DNA of 34,445 bases from a virus, in IMG/VR virus record IMGVR_UViG_3300042452_000909, positions 1 through 34,445 of that record. One strand, written 5' to 3'. Of the stretch, positions 28,875-34,445 are shown piece by piece; within the stretch, counting starts at the first letter, position 1, and every line of letters begins with the position of its first letter. A model generated the notes under the pieces. That model did no database searches and had not been told where the DNA came from. It saw nothing but the letters and a program-made list of their open reading frames with translations. Position numbers and translations under genes: made by a program.

Positions 28875-29113
28875 CCGTTCGCCTCCGCATAGCAGTCCCA
28901 TCCCTCGATGCGAGCGATCCCTTTCGGGCCGATGCGTCGCGGTTCCTCTTCATCGCCCACTCCGATCCAGACCGTGCGGCAATACATCCGCCTAGCCTCG
29001 TCGCGTTCCCGGACCAAACGCTCGATCGTGTCGGCTGCTTCAGTCACGAGGTTCGGCGTTAAGGGTCCGGACATCGCACGCAATCCCCTGACCAGTTCCA
29101 GTTGGTCCTTCAC
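28871..29113 (-). CDS. Small helical early protein, 80 aa
   Basis: It starts at GTG 29113-29111, with GGAGGCAAACC upstream and a GTGA overlap with the previous gene. The N-terminal half is helical (EAADTIERLVRERDEARRMY), and the second half has a WIGVGDEEE turn and IARIEGWDCYAEANG. This plan of a short coiled coil plus small domain is frequent in phage early regions. Function unknown. Confidence 0.65.
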   Translation of the reverse strand: MKDQLELVRGLRAMSGPLTPNLVTEAADTIERLVRERDEARRMYCRTVWIGVGDEEEPRRIGPKGIARIEGWDCYAEANG

Positions 29114-29331
29114 GGTTTGCCTCCTGCCTCAAGTCTGGCGATGTTGTTTCGCATGATGTTGATGGCGATCCACGCTTGTTCACATTCCGCGTGCATCCGT
29201 TCAAGTTCACATGCCGCGAGTCGCAAGATACGGACTTCGTCCGGACATGTCTTGTCCCTGCTCGCGATCTGCTCGGCGACATATCGCACCTCGATTGCGC
29301 GCTTCCTTGCATTCTTGTTCGCTTCTGTCAT
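29110..29331 (-). CDS. Small helical early protein, 73 aa
   Basis: The start is ATG 29331-29329 (MTEANKNARKRAIE), an ATGA overlap with the gene upstream; the longer open frame is out of context. All helical, with Cys spread along it (TCPDEVRILRLAACELERMHAEC). It may be a small regulator or accessory subunit. No family is recognised. Confidence 0.65.
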   Translation of the reverse strand: MTEANKNARKRAIEVRYVAEQIASRDKTCPDEVRILRLAACELERMHAECEQAWIAINIMRNNIARLEAGGKP

Positions 29332-29894
29332 CGCTTGTTCTCCGGCACGACTGCGCTGACGACGAGTCGCGTTTCCGCCGTCCAGCCCATCTTCTCGTAC
29401 AGCAGTTTCCTCGCATTCGGCTTCTGGAGTTCGATCGCAGCCCAAACCATCCCGAGGGAGAACCGGCTCCACATCCGCGGATTCGGTCCGAGTCCACGAA
29501 CGACATGTGCCATCGCTCCCTGCTTCATGTGGTCGATGGCTTCCCATAGGACGAACGGTTCGCAGGCAAGAACCTCGGAGAGCATCATGCGGTAGTCCGC
29601 ATCGCATTCGGCCTGCTCCTCCTCCCGTGTTCGCGTGCGTGCCTGCGACTGCGGCGAATCCCGTTCGGCCGTGCGCTGCTCGCGCTCGATCTCCCGGAAC
29701 GCATCGACGAACCAGCGGAGTTCCGGCTGCGCGGAGGAGTACCGGAGCCGGACACGCTGCATCGCCTCCGCGAGCCAGTCCTGATTCTTGTGGGTGAAGG
29801 TTTGTCGCCACAAGTCGAGCCAGTCCGAAGGCAACATCGCCGACGGCCACAATCCCTTCAGTCGTTCCGTGTTCCTGCCGAATGTGATCGTCAT
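29328..29894 (-). CDS. Hypothetical early protein next to replication initiator, 188 aa
   Basis: It starts at ATG 29894-29892, behind CTAGGAGGTGACGC, overlapping the initiator stop by ATGA. Helical, with a Trp-rich N-terminus (LKGLWPSAMLPSDWLDLWRQ), a charged, Gln-rich centre (about 75-100) and a C-terminal helical domain (LGPNPRMWSRFSLGMVWAAI). The place directly after a replication initiator is where phages often encode a helicase loader. It has no Walker A, so that role is only a possibility. Confidence 0.6.
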   Translation of the reverse strand: MTITFGRNTERLKGLWPSAMLPSDWLDLWRQTFTHKNQDWLAEAMQRVRLRYSSAQPELRWFVDAFREIEREQRTAERDSPQSQARTRTREEEQAECDADYRMMLSEVLACEPFVLWEAIDHMKQGAMAHVVRGLGPNPRMWSRFSLGMVWAAIELQKPNARKLLYEKMGWTAETRLVVSAVVPENKR

Positions 29895-30706
29895 GCGTCA
29901 CCTCCTAGCCGCGCGCCGCTCGGCGTGCGGATCGTCCCGTCTGCATCCATCGTGCACCCGAACGGCACAGTCCGGCGGACCGGACCGTCCGGACCTCCTC
30001 GGCTGGCCATCCGTTCCTGTGTCCGCAGGAACCAGTTCGTCAGGAACCGGCGGTAGTCGCGTTTCCGCTTCGCCGCCGGCTGCCCGGACAGCCACGCGTG
30101 TGCCTTGGCCAGTTCACCGGCCACATCGGCCAGCGGAGCGGCAGCGGACCACGCTGACCGGAGCGCATCGTCGATTCCCGTGAACCCTGACTGCTGATCC
30201 CACCCGATCCGGGCAGCTTTGCGGGATCCGGGTCCGGGCGATTCGCCCGCGAGCCGGAAAGAAGAATCACCGTTAGGTGATTCTTCTGAATGAGTCTTCA
30301 TCTCAGTCTTAGTCTTAGTCTTAGTCTTTATCTGGCATGCATCTGCCATCGTCGTGCCATCCGCCTGCCATCGCTGTGCCGCACCCTTGCGACCGGCCTG
30401 CGACTTCATCTCCTTGATCTCCGGGTCCGTCGTGCCGACGAACATGAACTTCGTCCACGCTTTGTCGTTGGGCTGAACCGCCCACTGCACCTTGCACAAC
30501 GCATCAATGAATCCCGCCGGCACGCCGGTCGCCTGCTCGACGAGATGCCCGGGCAGTTCCGTATGCGTGCCGTAGTACTGCACCCAACTCCATATGGCGA
30601 CAAGACTTCCGGCAGTTTCCAGCCGGGACATGCCGGAAAGTTGCGTGAGGTGCAGGAACTTCGGCTTCCGGAAGAGATCCGCATCGACCTTGATCCACTT
30701 GTTCAT
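29891..30706 (-). CDS. Replication initiator / replisome organiser-like protein, 271 aa
   Basis: The start is ATG 30706-30704 (MNKWIKVDADLFRKPKF) behind CTAGGAGAACCA. Residues 1-95 resemble the winged-helix N-terminus of phage replication proteins (WIKVDADLFRKPKFLHLTQL, LVAIWSWVQYYGTH, then the LVEQATGVP helix). Residues about 130-150 are a KTKTKTKTEMKT linker coded by a DNA hexamer repeat. Residues about 195-250 are a helical C-terminal domain (IDDALRSAWSAAAPLADVAG, RRFLTNWFLRTQERM), comparable to the helicase-loading tails of such proteins. The assignment is to a type, not to a particular family. Confidence 0.65.
   Translation of the reverse strand: MNKWIKVDADLFRKPKFLHLTQLSGMSRLETAGSLVAIWSWVQYYGTHTELPGHLVEQATGVPAGFIDALCKVQWAVQPNDKAWTKFMFVGTTDPEIKEMKSQAGRKGAAQRWQADGTTMADACQIKTKTKTKTEMKTHSEESPNGDSSFRLAGESPGPGSRKAARIGWDQQSGFTGIDDALRSAWSAAAPLADVAGELAKAHAWLSGQPAAKRKRDYRRFLTNWFLRTQERMASRGGPDGPVRRTVPFGCTMDADGTIRTPSGARLGGDA
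30305..30328 (-). repeat. Four tandem AGTCTT hexamers in the initiator linker
   Basis: Four exact copies of agtctt (plus strand) encode alternating Lys-Thr in the linker of the replication initiator. The repeats may expand or contract by slippage. Repeats inside initiator genes serve as origins in some phages, but no further origin features are evident here. Confidence 0.6.
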
Positions 30707-30725
30707 TGGTTCTCCTAGCGAAGAG

Positions 30726-30762
30726 CAGGCCGGACACCCACCTGAAGCGAGTGTCCGGCCTG
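30726..30762 (-). other. Long perfect hairpin between Gp157 and initiator genes
   Basis: A perfect 12-bp stem (30726-30737 with 30751-30762) with a 13-base loop starts 10 bases after the Gp157 stop and ends near the CTAGGAG leader of the initiator. No U-tract follows. Position is like that of the two-hairpin elements: stop, hairpin, CTAGGAG, start. Confidence 0.6.
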
Positions 30763-30771
30763 TGAGCGGAA

Positions 30772-31284
30772 TCAACGGATTGAGAGACGCTTGCCGCGCT
30801 CCCCGAGCGACGCGAAGGGTAGCGACTCGCCTGCCTCAAGGCAAGAGCGGATGCGCTCCTTGTCCGGCTCCACGACCATCTTGGTCTTGGTCCACTCCCC
30901 GGGGATCTCGGCATCAAGCAGCAATGGCTGCTTGCCTCCGTTCCCGACGACCGAGACCGTGTACCGATCGGTGTCTACCTTCTTGATGCCGCGCTGCTCC
31001 AGAGCCTCACGCAGCCGGAACGACAGCCAGTCCGCCGCATTCTCGTCAGACTTGGCCCGCCTCGCGAGTCGTTCCGACTCTGCCTTGCGGGTCTCCGCAC
31101 GATGCCTGATCTCCGTGATCAGGGCCGAGTAGTTGTCCACCTTGCCGTTGAAGTCAGAATCGAGCCGTGCGAACCACGAGTCAACCGTCGCGGCGATGGC
31201 CGTGTCGGTGATGTCTCCGCCGCATTCCGCCAGCAGTTCGTCAAGAGCTTTCAGGTCGTCCGTGATCTCAAGAAGCGTTGCCAT
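30772..31284 (-). CDS. Gp157-like protein, 170 aa
   Basis: It starts at ATG 31284-31282 behind a strong AGGAGG. It matches the siphovirus Gp157 family: N-terminal helix LLEITDDLKALDELLAE, the long coiled coil VDNYSALITEIRHRAETRKA, AADWLSFRLREALEQRGIKK and the beta end (RYTVSVVGNGGKQPLLLD, then IPGEWTKTKM). In the family it is linked with phage recombination genes, and a phage-resistance role was reported for one member in Streptococcus thermophilus. It lies next to the ERF and HTH genes as expected. Confidence 0.82.
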   Translation of the reverse strand: MATLLEITDDLKALDELLAECGGDITDTAIAATVDSWFARLDSDFNGKVDNYSALITEIRHRAETRKAESERLARRAKSDENAADWLSFRLREALEQRGIKKVDTDRYTVSVVGNGGKQPLLLDAEIPGEWTKTKMVVEPDKERIRSCLEAGESLPFASLGERGKRLSIR

Positions 31285-31495
31285 TGTTGGCCTCCTCAGT
31301 GTTGGTTCCCGTCTCCGAATGCCGCATCAGGAAGTTGTGCAGGTCATCGCGGCGGAACCGGACCGTCCGGTGGCCGAGCCTGATCTGCTGCAGCATGCCG
31401 TCCCGCACGAACGAGCGGATCGTCCGCTCGTGCACCCGCAGGTACTTCGCCGCCTCCGCCGTCGTCAGCAGTTCGTCAGAATGGGATGTCGTCAT
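31268..31495 (-). CDS. HTH_17/excisionase-type DNA-binding protein, 75 aa
   Basis: The start is ATG 31495-31493 (MTTSHSDELLTTAEAAKYL) with GAGGAGG upstream, inside the last codons of the ERF gene. A MerR-like winged helix: LLTTAEAAKYLRVHERTIRS, then VRDGMLQQIRLGHRTVRFRR and the end DDLHNFL. This family includes Xis and small phage regulators. As there is no integrase in view, a regulator role is as likely as excision. It is the only obvious DNA-binding regulator in the window and a candidate for binding the palindromes at 1623-1676. Confidence 0.82.
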   Translation of the reverse strand: MTTSHSDELLTTAEAAKYLRVHERTIRSFVRDGMLQQIRLGHRTVRFRRDDLHNFLMRHSETGTNTEEANNGNAS

Positions 31496-32390
31496 CGGAC
31501 ACCTCCTCGCCGTCGTCGTCCTGATCCTCGACCGTGACCGACTTCGCGTCACGCATGCCGAGCAGGTCCATTCCGACCTTGCCCTCCTTCGCCTCGATCT
31601 CGACCTCGCGGCCGACCATCGTCTTGGCCAGCTTTCCGAGATCCTCCGTGAAGGTGGAGAGCCAGACATTCTCGCCCTCGTGCTCGACGAGGATCGCGAA
31701 CCGCGTCCACGGTTTGCCTCGCGTGTTGCCTTCCTTCTCCGTCACCTTCACCACCTTGCACCTTCGCCAGTCACCGCCTCCGTTAGCCGGAGCGGACCGG
31801 ACGGCCGGAGCGACCGCCTGCTTCATGACCTCGCCGATCGGCTTCGGGTCGCTGTCCCGGATGTCCGAGCGGATGCGGTCAGAGACCTGCTTCGCGATCG
31901 CCTGCGCGACCGTCACCTTCGGCGTAGCCGGCCTGTCGTCCTTCGGACGGAGATCGGAACTGACCATCTCCGCATCGTCGTCGTCGTCGCCGACGATCCC
32001 GAGCGCCGCAGCCAGCGACGCGCGGCGGAAGTAGGTCAGGCTGCCGATCGTCTTCTGCGGATCGGTCGGGTGCGGCATGAACCCGAACTCGCCGAGTTGC
32101 AGAGACTCGCCGGTCGATCCGTGGAACACGGTCGTGCGGATCACGAGCCTTCCGTCCGCCTGCATCCAGACCGGCTGCACCAGCACGAGGTCGTGGTCGG
32201 CAAGGACACCTTTCGCCGCAGCGACATGCGATGCCAGCGACGCGTACCGGTAATCCCGGAAGTGTCCGTTGGTCTTGTCCAGAGCCGGATTCTTCATCTG
32301 GGTCAGGGCAGCGACGAACGCCGACATGATTCCGGTGGGCGGGTCCGGCTCCCGTGCGGCGACCTTCGCCGCAGTCGTCTCAGTCTTCAT
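31476..32390 (-). CDS. erf: ERF-family single-strand annealing protein with SSB-like C-terminus, 304 aa
   Basis: It starts at ATG 32390-32388 and overlaps the small membrane protein gene. Residues about 20-145 are an ERF domain: KTNGHFRDYRYASLASH, then RTTVFHGSTGESLQLGEFGF, GSLTYFRRASLAAALGIV and DDDDDAE. Residues about 146-205 are a linker. Residues about 207-285 look like an OB fold (CKVVKVTEKEGNTRGKPW, TRFAILVEHEGENVWL, KLAKTMVGREVEIEAKEG). The last residues are acidic and finish with SDDDIPF, the same tip as bacterial SSB, which recruits many repair proteins. So this appears to be annealase and SSB in one chain. Length is greater than typical P22 Erf (about 200). Confidence 0.85.
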   Translation of the reverse strand: MKTETTAAKVAAREPDPPTGIMSAFVAALTQMKNPALDKTNGHFRDYRYASLASHVAAAKGVLADHDLVLVQPVWMQADGRLVIRTTVFHGSTGESLQLGEFGFMPHPTDPQKTIGSLTYFRRASLAAALGIVGDDDDDAEMVSSDLRPKDDRPATPKVTVAQAIAKQVSDRIRSDIRDSDPKPIGEVMKQAVAPAVRSAPANGGGDWRRCKVVKVTEKEGNTRGKPWTRFAILVEHEGENVWLSTFTEDLGKLAKTMVGREVEIEAKEGKVGMDLLGMRDAKSVTVEDQDDDGEEVSDDDIPF

Positions 32391-32520
32391 GCTTCACCTC
32401 TTCGCTGCCGGTCTTGACGAGTCCGTTCCGTCGACCGGCGGCGACGAAGAACGGTGCGATGAATGCCGCACACGCGAGCGGCATCACGATGATCAGGAAG
32501 AGCAGGTCAGGCGCGCTCAT
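32380..32520 (-). CDS. Small membrane protein, 46 aa
   Basis: It starts at ATG 32520-32518 with GGGAGG about 8 bases upstream and overlaps both neighbours (14 bases with the upstream gene, 11 with ERF). One membrane helix spans about residues 5-27 (LLFLIIVMPLACAAFIAPFF), followed by a short polar tail with VAAGRRNG. By the positive-inside rule the C-terminus stays in the cytoplasm. Early small membrane proteins in phages often act in superinfection exclusion. That is only a suggestion. Confidence 0.65.
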   Translation of the reverse strand: MSAPDLLFLIIVMPLACAAFIAPFFVAAGRRNGLVKTGSEEVKHED

Positions 32521-32941
32521 CGACGAGACCTCCCGTCACCTTGGCGCGGGCCATCTCCGCATCGTTCAGCACGAGGTCCAGCAGCGCGACCAGACCGGGA
32601 TCGACACCGATGCCGTCATCCGTCAGTTGACGAGCGGCAAGCTCCGACAGTTCGATGAGCTTGGTCCGGTGCGCGACCTGTGCCTTCTTGATTGCCTTCA
32701 TCTGCCCGACGAGGTCGTGGAGCGAGCAGGACAGGACGATGCCGAGGTGTTCCCCTCCGGCGGTCTTGTGTTCCGAGACGCTGATCTCGATCCGGTCCTC
32801 GCAGCGGATCGGGTCGAAGTACAGCCGGGACGAAACGACACCGCCGTACGACATGACCTCCGACGCGATGCCCGACTCCTTGCTGCCGAGTCGCGACTCC
32901 TCGCCGCGATTCCCCAAGATGGTCCCATAGAAGTGTGCCAT
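32507..32941 (-). CDS. Conserved phage early protein (MAHFYGT type), 144 aa
   Basis: The start is ATG 32941-32939 (MAHFYGTILGNRGEESRLGS) behind CTAGGAGATCAT. From memory, an N-terminus of the form MAHFYGT-GNRGE-R-GSK-SG is widespread in phages of high-GC hosts, of unknown function. A beta-rich segment follows (RIEISVSEHKT), and then a helical C-terminal part (SLHDLVGQMKAIKKAQVAHR, ALLDLVLNDAEMARAK), which is longer than in the short members. No catalytic residues are known to me. Confidence 0.7.
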   Translation of the reverse strand: MAHFYGTILGNRGEESRLGSKESGIASEVMSYGGVVSSRLYFDPIRCEDRIEISVSEHKTAGGEHLGIVLSCSLHDLVGQMKAIKKAQVAHRTKLIELSELAARQLTDDGIGVDPGLVALLDLVLNDAEMARAKVTGGLVDERA

Positions 32942-32962
32942 ATGATCTCCTAGTGCGTAGTA

Positions 32963-33140
32963 CCGGGCGGAACGCTCCGTCCGGGAAACGAGCGGCAGGC
33001 CTGTCGGCCGGACGCTCGTGCTCAGGCCAGCCAGAGCCGTTCTGGCGCGTCCCGAGTTGGCCGGTCCCGTTGGGGGTCCGGCCGACCCGGACGCTCCCAG
33101 AGCCTGCTGCGGCCGTCCGGCAGGATGGGAGCGATCCGGG
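32963..33140 (-). ncRNA. Highly structured untranslated region with four consecutive hairpins
   Basis: The 209-base gap between the genes ending at 33151 and starting at 32941 carries, in transcription order: a 14-bp stem with one bulge plus inner stem (33086-33140), a 9-bp stem with one G-T pair (33056-33086), a 7-bp outer and 4-bp inner stem (32988-33019), and a 9-bp stem with one mismatch (32963-32984). The last two correspond to the two-hairpin element at 921-974 and 34163-34212. I see no ORF in it. It may be a leader RNA, processing site or a small RNA. The U-runs needed for intrinsic terminators are absent. Confidence 0.5.
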
Positions 33141-33150
33141 CAAGGAGAGT

Positions 33151-33357
33151 TCAAATCAGGCCGAGCAGGGAGAGCCACGAGCACGGATGATCCGGCTCCA
33201 CCTCGTCTCCGTCCGGCGTCTCGCAGACGCTGTCCCAGATCCACATCTCGATCTCGTCGGTGCTGGGCACCTCGTACACCTTGCCCCTCCACTTGATCCG
33301 GTAGGGCAGTCCGTCCTCGCGGTACATCGGCTTTCCGTCTTGCTTAACCTCGTTCAT
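33151..33357 (-). CDS. Hypothetical early protein, 68 aa
   Basis: It starts at ATG 33357-33355 behind CTAGGAGAACTGCG. The first part is polar (NEVKQDGKPMYREDGLPYRI), then a WRGKVYEVPS strand, then an acidic Trp-rich segment (DEIEMWIWDSVCETPDGDEVE) and a hydrophobic end. It could be a small inhibitor-like protein given its size and acidity. There is no direct evidence for function. Confidence 0.65.
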   Translation of the reverse strand: MNEVKQDGKPMYREDGLPYRIKWRGKVYEVPSTDEIEMWIWDSVCETPDGDEVEPDHPCSWLSLLGLI

Positions 33358-33378
33358 CGCAGTTCTCCTAGGTCGGGA

Positions 33379-33897
33379 TCACGCGTCCCGTTGGGGTGAA
33401 TCATCGCCGGTTTCGGCTGGCTTGGAAAGGGTCATCGGACCTCTTTCGTGCAACTTTCGCGAAATAGTTTCCGCATCCGCCCGGTGCGACAGTCCGGCGC
33501 AGTACGGTCCGTCGTACGGTTCTCCGGGTCGCCAGCATCCGTCCAGAATCGTGGTCGAGCAGATCGTCTGGAAGTTCAGGGTCCGCTCGTCCCGGATCGC
33601 CAACTTGCCGGATGGCAGGCAGAGCAGTTCGACGACCTCGTCCCGGTACGAGCCGTACGCTTCGGTGCGTACCTGCACGACGACCTCCGGTCCGCATCGG
33701 TAGCGGTAGGACTGGATCACCCCGATCGCGTAGCAGATCGCCTCGTCGCGAGTCAAACGGTACGGAGGGAAGGAGAACTCCGAGACCCTACAGCCGACGC
33801 GATAGCAGATGCGGTAGGCGACCTCAGAACTGGAGAGCGTGTCGTCCCAGTCAGTTGGGTCGTACTCCGCCCAAGGCAGTTGATGGCGACCCAACAT
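33379..33897 (-). CDS. Hypothetical early protein, 172 aa
   Basis: The start is ATG 33897-33895 (MLGRHQLPWAEYDPTDWDD), overlapping the upstream stop as TGATG; the open frame extends to 34362 but is not coding there. The central part has several Cys and Tyr (VAYRICYRVGCRVSEF, YRYRCGPEVVVQVRTEAYGS) and could be a compact alpha/beta domain. The end (LSKPAETGDDSP) is echoed in a remnant at 1568-1602. Family unknown. Confidence 0.65.
   Translation of the reverse strand: MLGRHQLPWAEYDPTDWDDTLSSSEVAYRICYRVGCRVSEFSFPPYRLTRDEAICYAIGVIQSYRYRCGPEVVVQVRTEAYGSYRDEVVELLCLPSGKLAIRDERTLNFQTICSTTILDGCWRPGEPYDGPYCAGLSHRADAETISRKLHERGPMTLSKPAETGDDSPQRDA
33396..33430 (-). repeat. 35-base repeat, coding copy (partner at 1568-1602)
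   Basis: The final codons of the 172-aa gene (33379-33897) match 1568-1602 at 13 bases on one side and 9 on the other. In both places a CTAGGAG leader and a small gene follow. It points to an old duplication of early-gene segments at the two ends of the window. Confidence 0.5.
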
Positions 33898-34139
33898 CAG
33901 ATCACCTCCGCAGTGCGGACCTGACGGATCAGGTCTTCGATGATGTCGTGGGCCTGAACGAAGCGTTCCGCATCGACGCAGGACGCTCCGGGATCCATCG
34001 ACATGAAGTAGCACGCGTCGCCTGCCGTCTGCAACTTCGCCGCGAGCGTGGCGAGTTGGTCCTTCGGCACGATGATCGCCGCAGTCCGGTCGTTGAGCCG
34101 GATGTTTCCGAGCCTGATTCCACTGGTGTTGCCGCTCAT
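33897..34139 (-). CDS. Hypothetical early protein, 80 aa
   Basis: It starts at ATG 34139-34137 behind CTAGGAGACACCA. Short strands (SGIRLGNIRLNDRTAAIIVP) are followed by helices (QLATLAAKLQTAGD, RFVQAHDIIEDLIRQVRTA). Small alpha/beta protein without recognisable motif. It is the first complete gene downstream of the two-hairpin element 34163-34212. Confidence 0.65.
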   Translation of the reverse strand: MSGNTSGIRLGNIRLNDRTAAIIVPKDQLATLAAKLQTAGDACYFMSMDPGASCVDAERFVQAHDIIEDLIRQVRTAEVI

Positions 34140-34162
34140 TGGTGTCTCCTAGCAAGTTGCGT

Positions 34163-34212
34163 GGGCGGAACGCTCCGCCCGAATCATGCCGCACGCGTTT
34201 CCGCGAGCGGCA
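34163..34212 (-). repeat. Tandem two-hairpin RNA element, copy 2
   Basis: Transcribed order: a 10-bp stem with one A-A opposition and a GAAA tetraloop (34187-34212), then a 7-bp stem with a GCGT loop (34163-34180). It lies between the stop of the partial gene (34218) and CTAGGAG of the gene starting at 34139, the same context as copy 1 (921-974). Loops are identical to copy 1, and outer stem pairs differ in a compensating way. Confidence 0.7.
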
Positions 34213-34217
34213 CGGGA

Positions 34218-34445
34218 TCACTTGTCCGTCCAGCCACCCATGAACAATGCGCTCTGCGACCCGGAGGTGCGGACGATCCGCTCTCGCGGGATCATGCGGT
34301 CGTTCCGCCACCTGATCTCCTCGACGACGACCGCGACGATGCCGTCCCGGTCCGCCGGGCAATGCTCGTCCGGGTGCTTGAGCATGTTCGTCGCGAGGAT
34401 CCTCGCGTCCTTCGCCTCATCCCTGTGGTCAACGACGACGCAGTC
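34218..34445 (-). CDS. Hypothetical early protein, C-terminal part (runs off the right edge)
   Basis: The last 75 codons are visible and open to the window edge, ending at TGA 34220-34218. The sequence reads as a real protein: DEAKDARILATNMLKHPDEH, then RDGIVAVVVEEIRWRNDRM and RIVRTSGSQSALFMGGW. Mixed helix and strand. The N-terminus is outside the window. The two-hairpin element follows 6 bases after the stop. Confidence 0.65.
   Translation of the reverse strand, partial: DCVVVDHRDEAKDARILATNMLKHPDEHCPADRDGIVAVVVEEIRWRNDRMIPRERIVRTSGSQSALFMGGWTDK

Noticed and set aside
31268-31495. Att site or integration module next to the excisionase-like gene
   Set aside because: No integrase gene and no attachment-like core repeat is visible. 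The HTH_17 protein alone does not prove lysogeny.

Overview
The window is a contiguous, densely packed tailed-phage (or prophage) genome segment of the HK97-like siphovirus type. The evidence is a recognisable head and tail module (small and large terminase, portal, S78-type protease, HK97-fold capsid, connectors, tail tube, chaperone, tape measure) beside a phage replication and recombination module (ERF annealing protein, Gp157, replication initiator-like protein, RusA). Every gene I can support is on the minus strand, so transcription runs from high to low coordinates. Bases are GC-rich (roughly 60 %), and most gene pairs are joined by 1-bp or 4-bp ATGA/GTGA overlaps. No integrase, lysis repressor, tRNA, endolysin or DNA polymerase is visible. 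The host cannot be fixed from this sequence. Cysteine-rich tail proteins and the style of the last tail gene remind me of planctomycete prophages, but this is only a weak impression.

Layout in the direction of transcription. 34445-32380: small early genes of unknown function, several preceded by a CTAGGAG leader, with unusual tandem hairpins between them. 32390-27389: recombination and replication genes, namely an ERF protein that ends in an SSB-like tail, a HTH_17 protein, Gp157, a replication initiator-like protein, a PD-(D/E)xK nuclease-like protein and RusA. 27343-26026: fibronectin III protein, holin-like membrane proteins and an overlapping membrane/lipoprotein pair, which look like a lysis region without a visible endolysin. 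26016-22989: repeat-rich tail fibre, LamG-like lectin and a small accessory protein.

22965-20052: a translationally coupled island of a SAM methyltransferase, a ParB-like protein, a TET/JBP-family 2-oxoglutarate/Fe(II) dioxygenase and a GT-B glycosyltransferase. It runs by 4-bp overlap straight into the terminase genes. This is most likely a DNA base hypermodification system (oxidise a 5-methylpyrimidine, then add and decorate a sugar), and it is the most interesting part of the window. A second glycosyltransferase, fused to what looks like half a methyltransferase, sits inside the head operon at 12998-11889.

20055-8950: terminase small and large subunits, a portal-MuF fusion of 932 residues, protease, capsid, putative decoration protein, connectors, tail completion proteins and two tandem tail-tube paralogues. 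8950-1860: tail chaperone with a probable frameshift extension, a short tape measure, and a set of distal tail proteins of which two are cysteine-rich. A strong intrinsic terminator at 1833-1799 closes this unit.

1676-1623 is an AT-rich control region with two adjacent palindromes. It is followed leftward by small genes (1508 to beyond base 1) that carry the same CTAGGAG leaders and hairpins as the genes at the right end. If the genome is circular or circularly permuted, the early unit would start at this control region, run off the left edge and re-enter at the right edge, so the two ends of the window belong to one early region.
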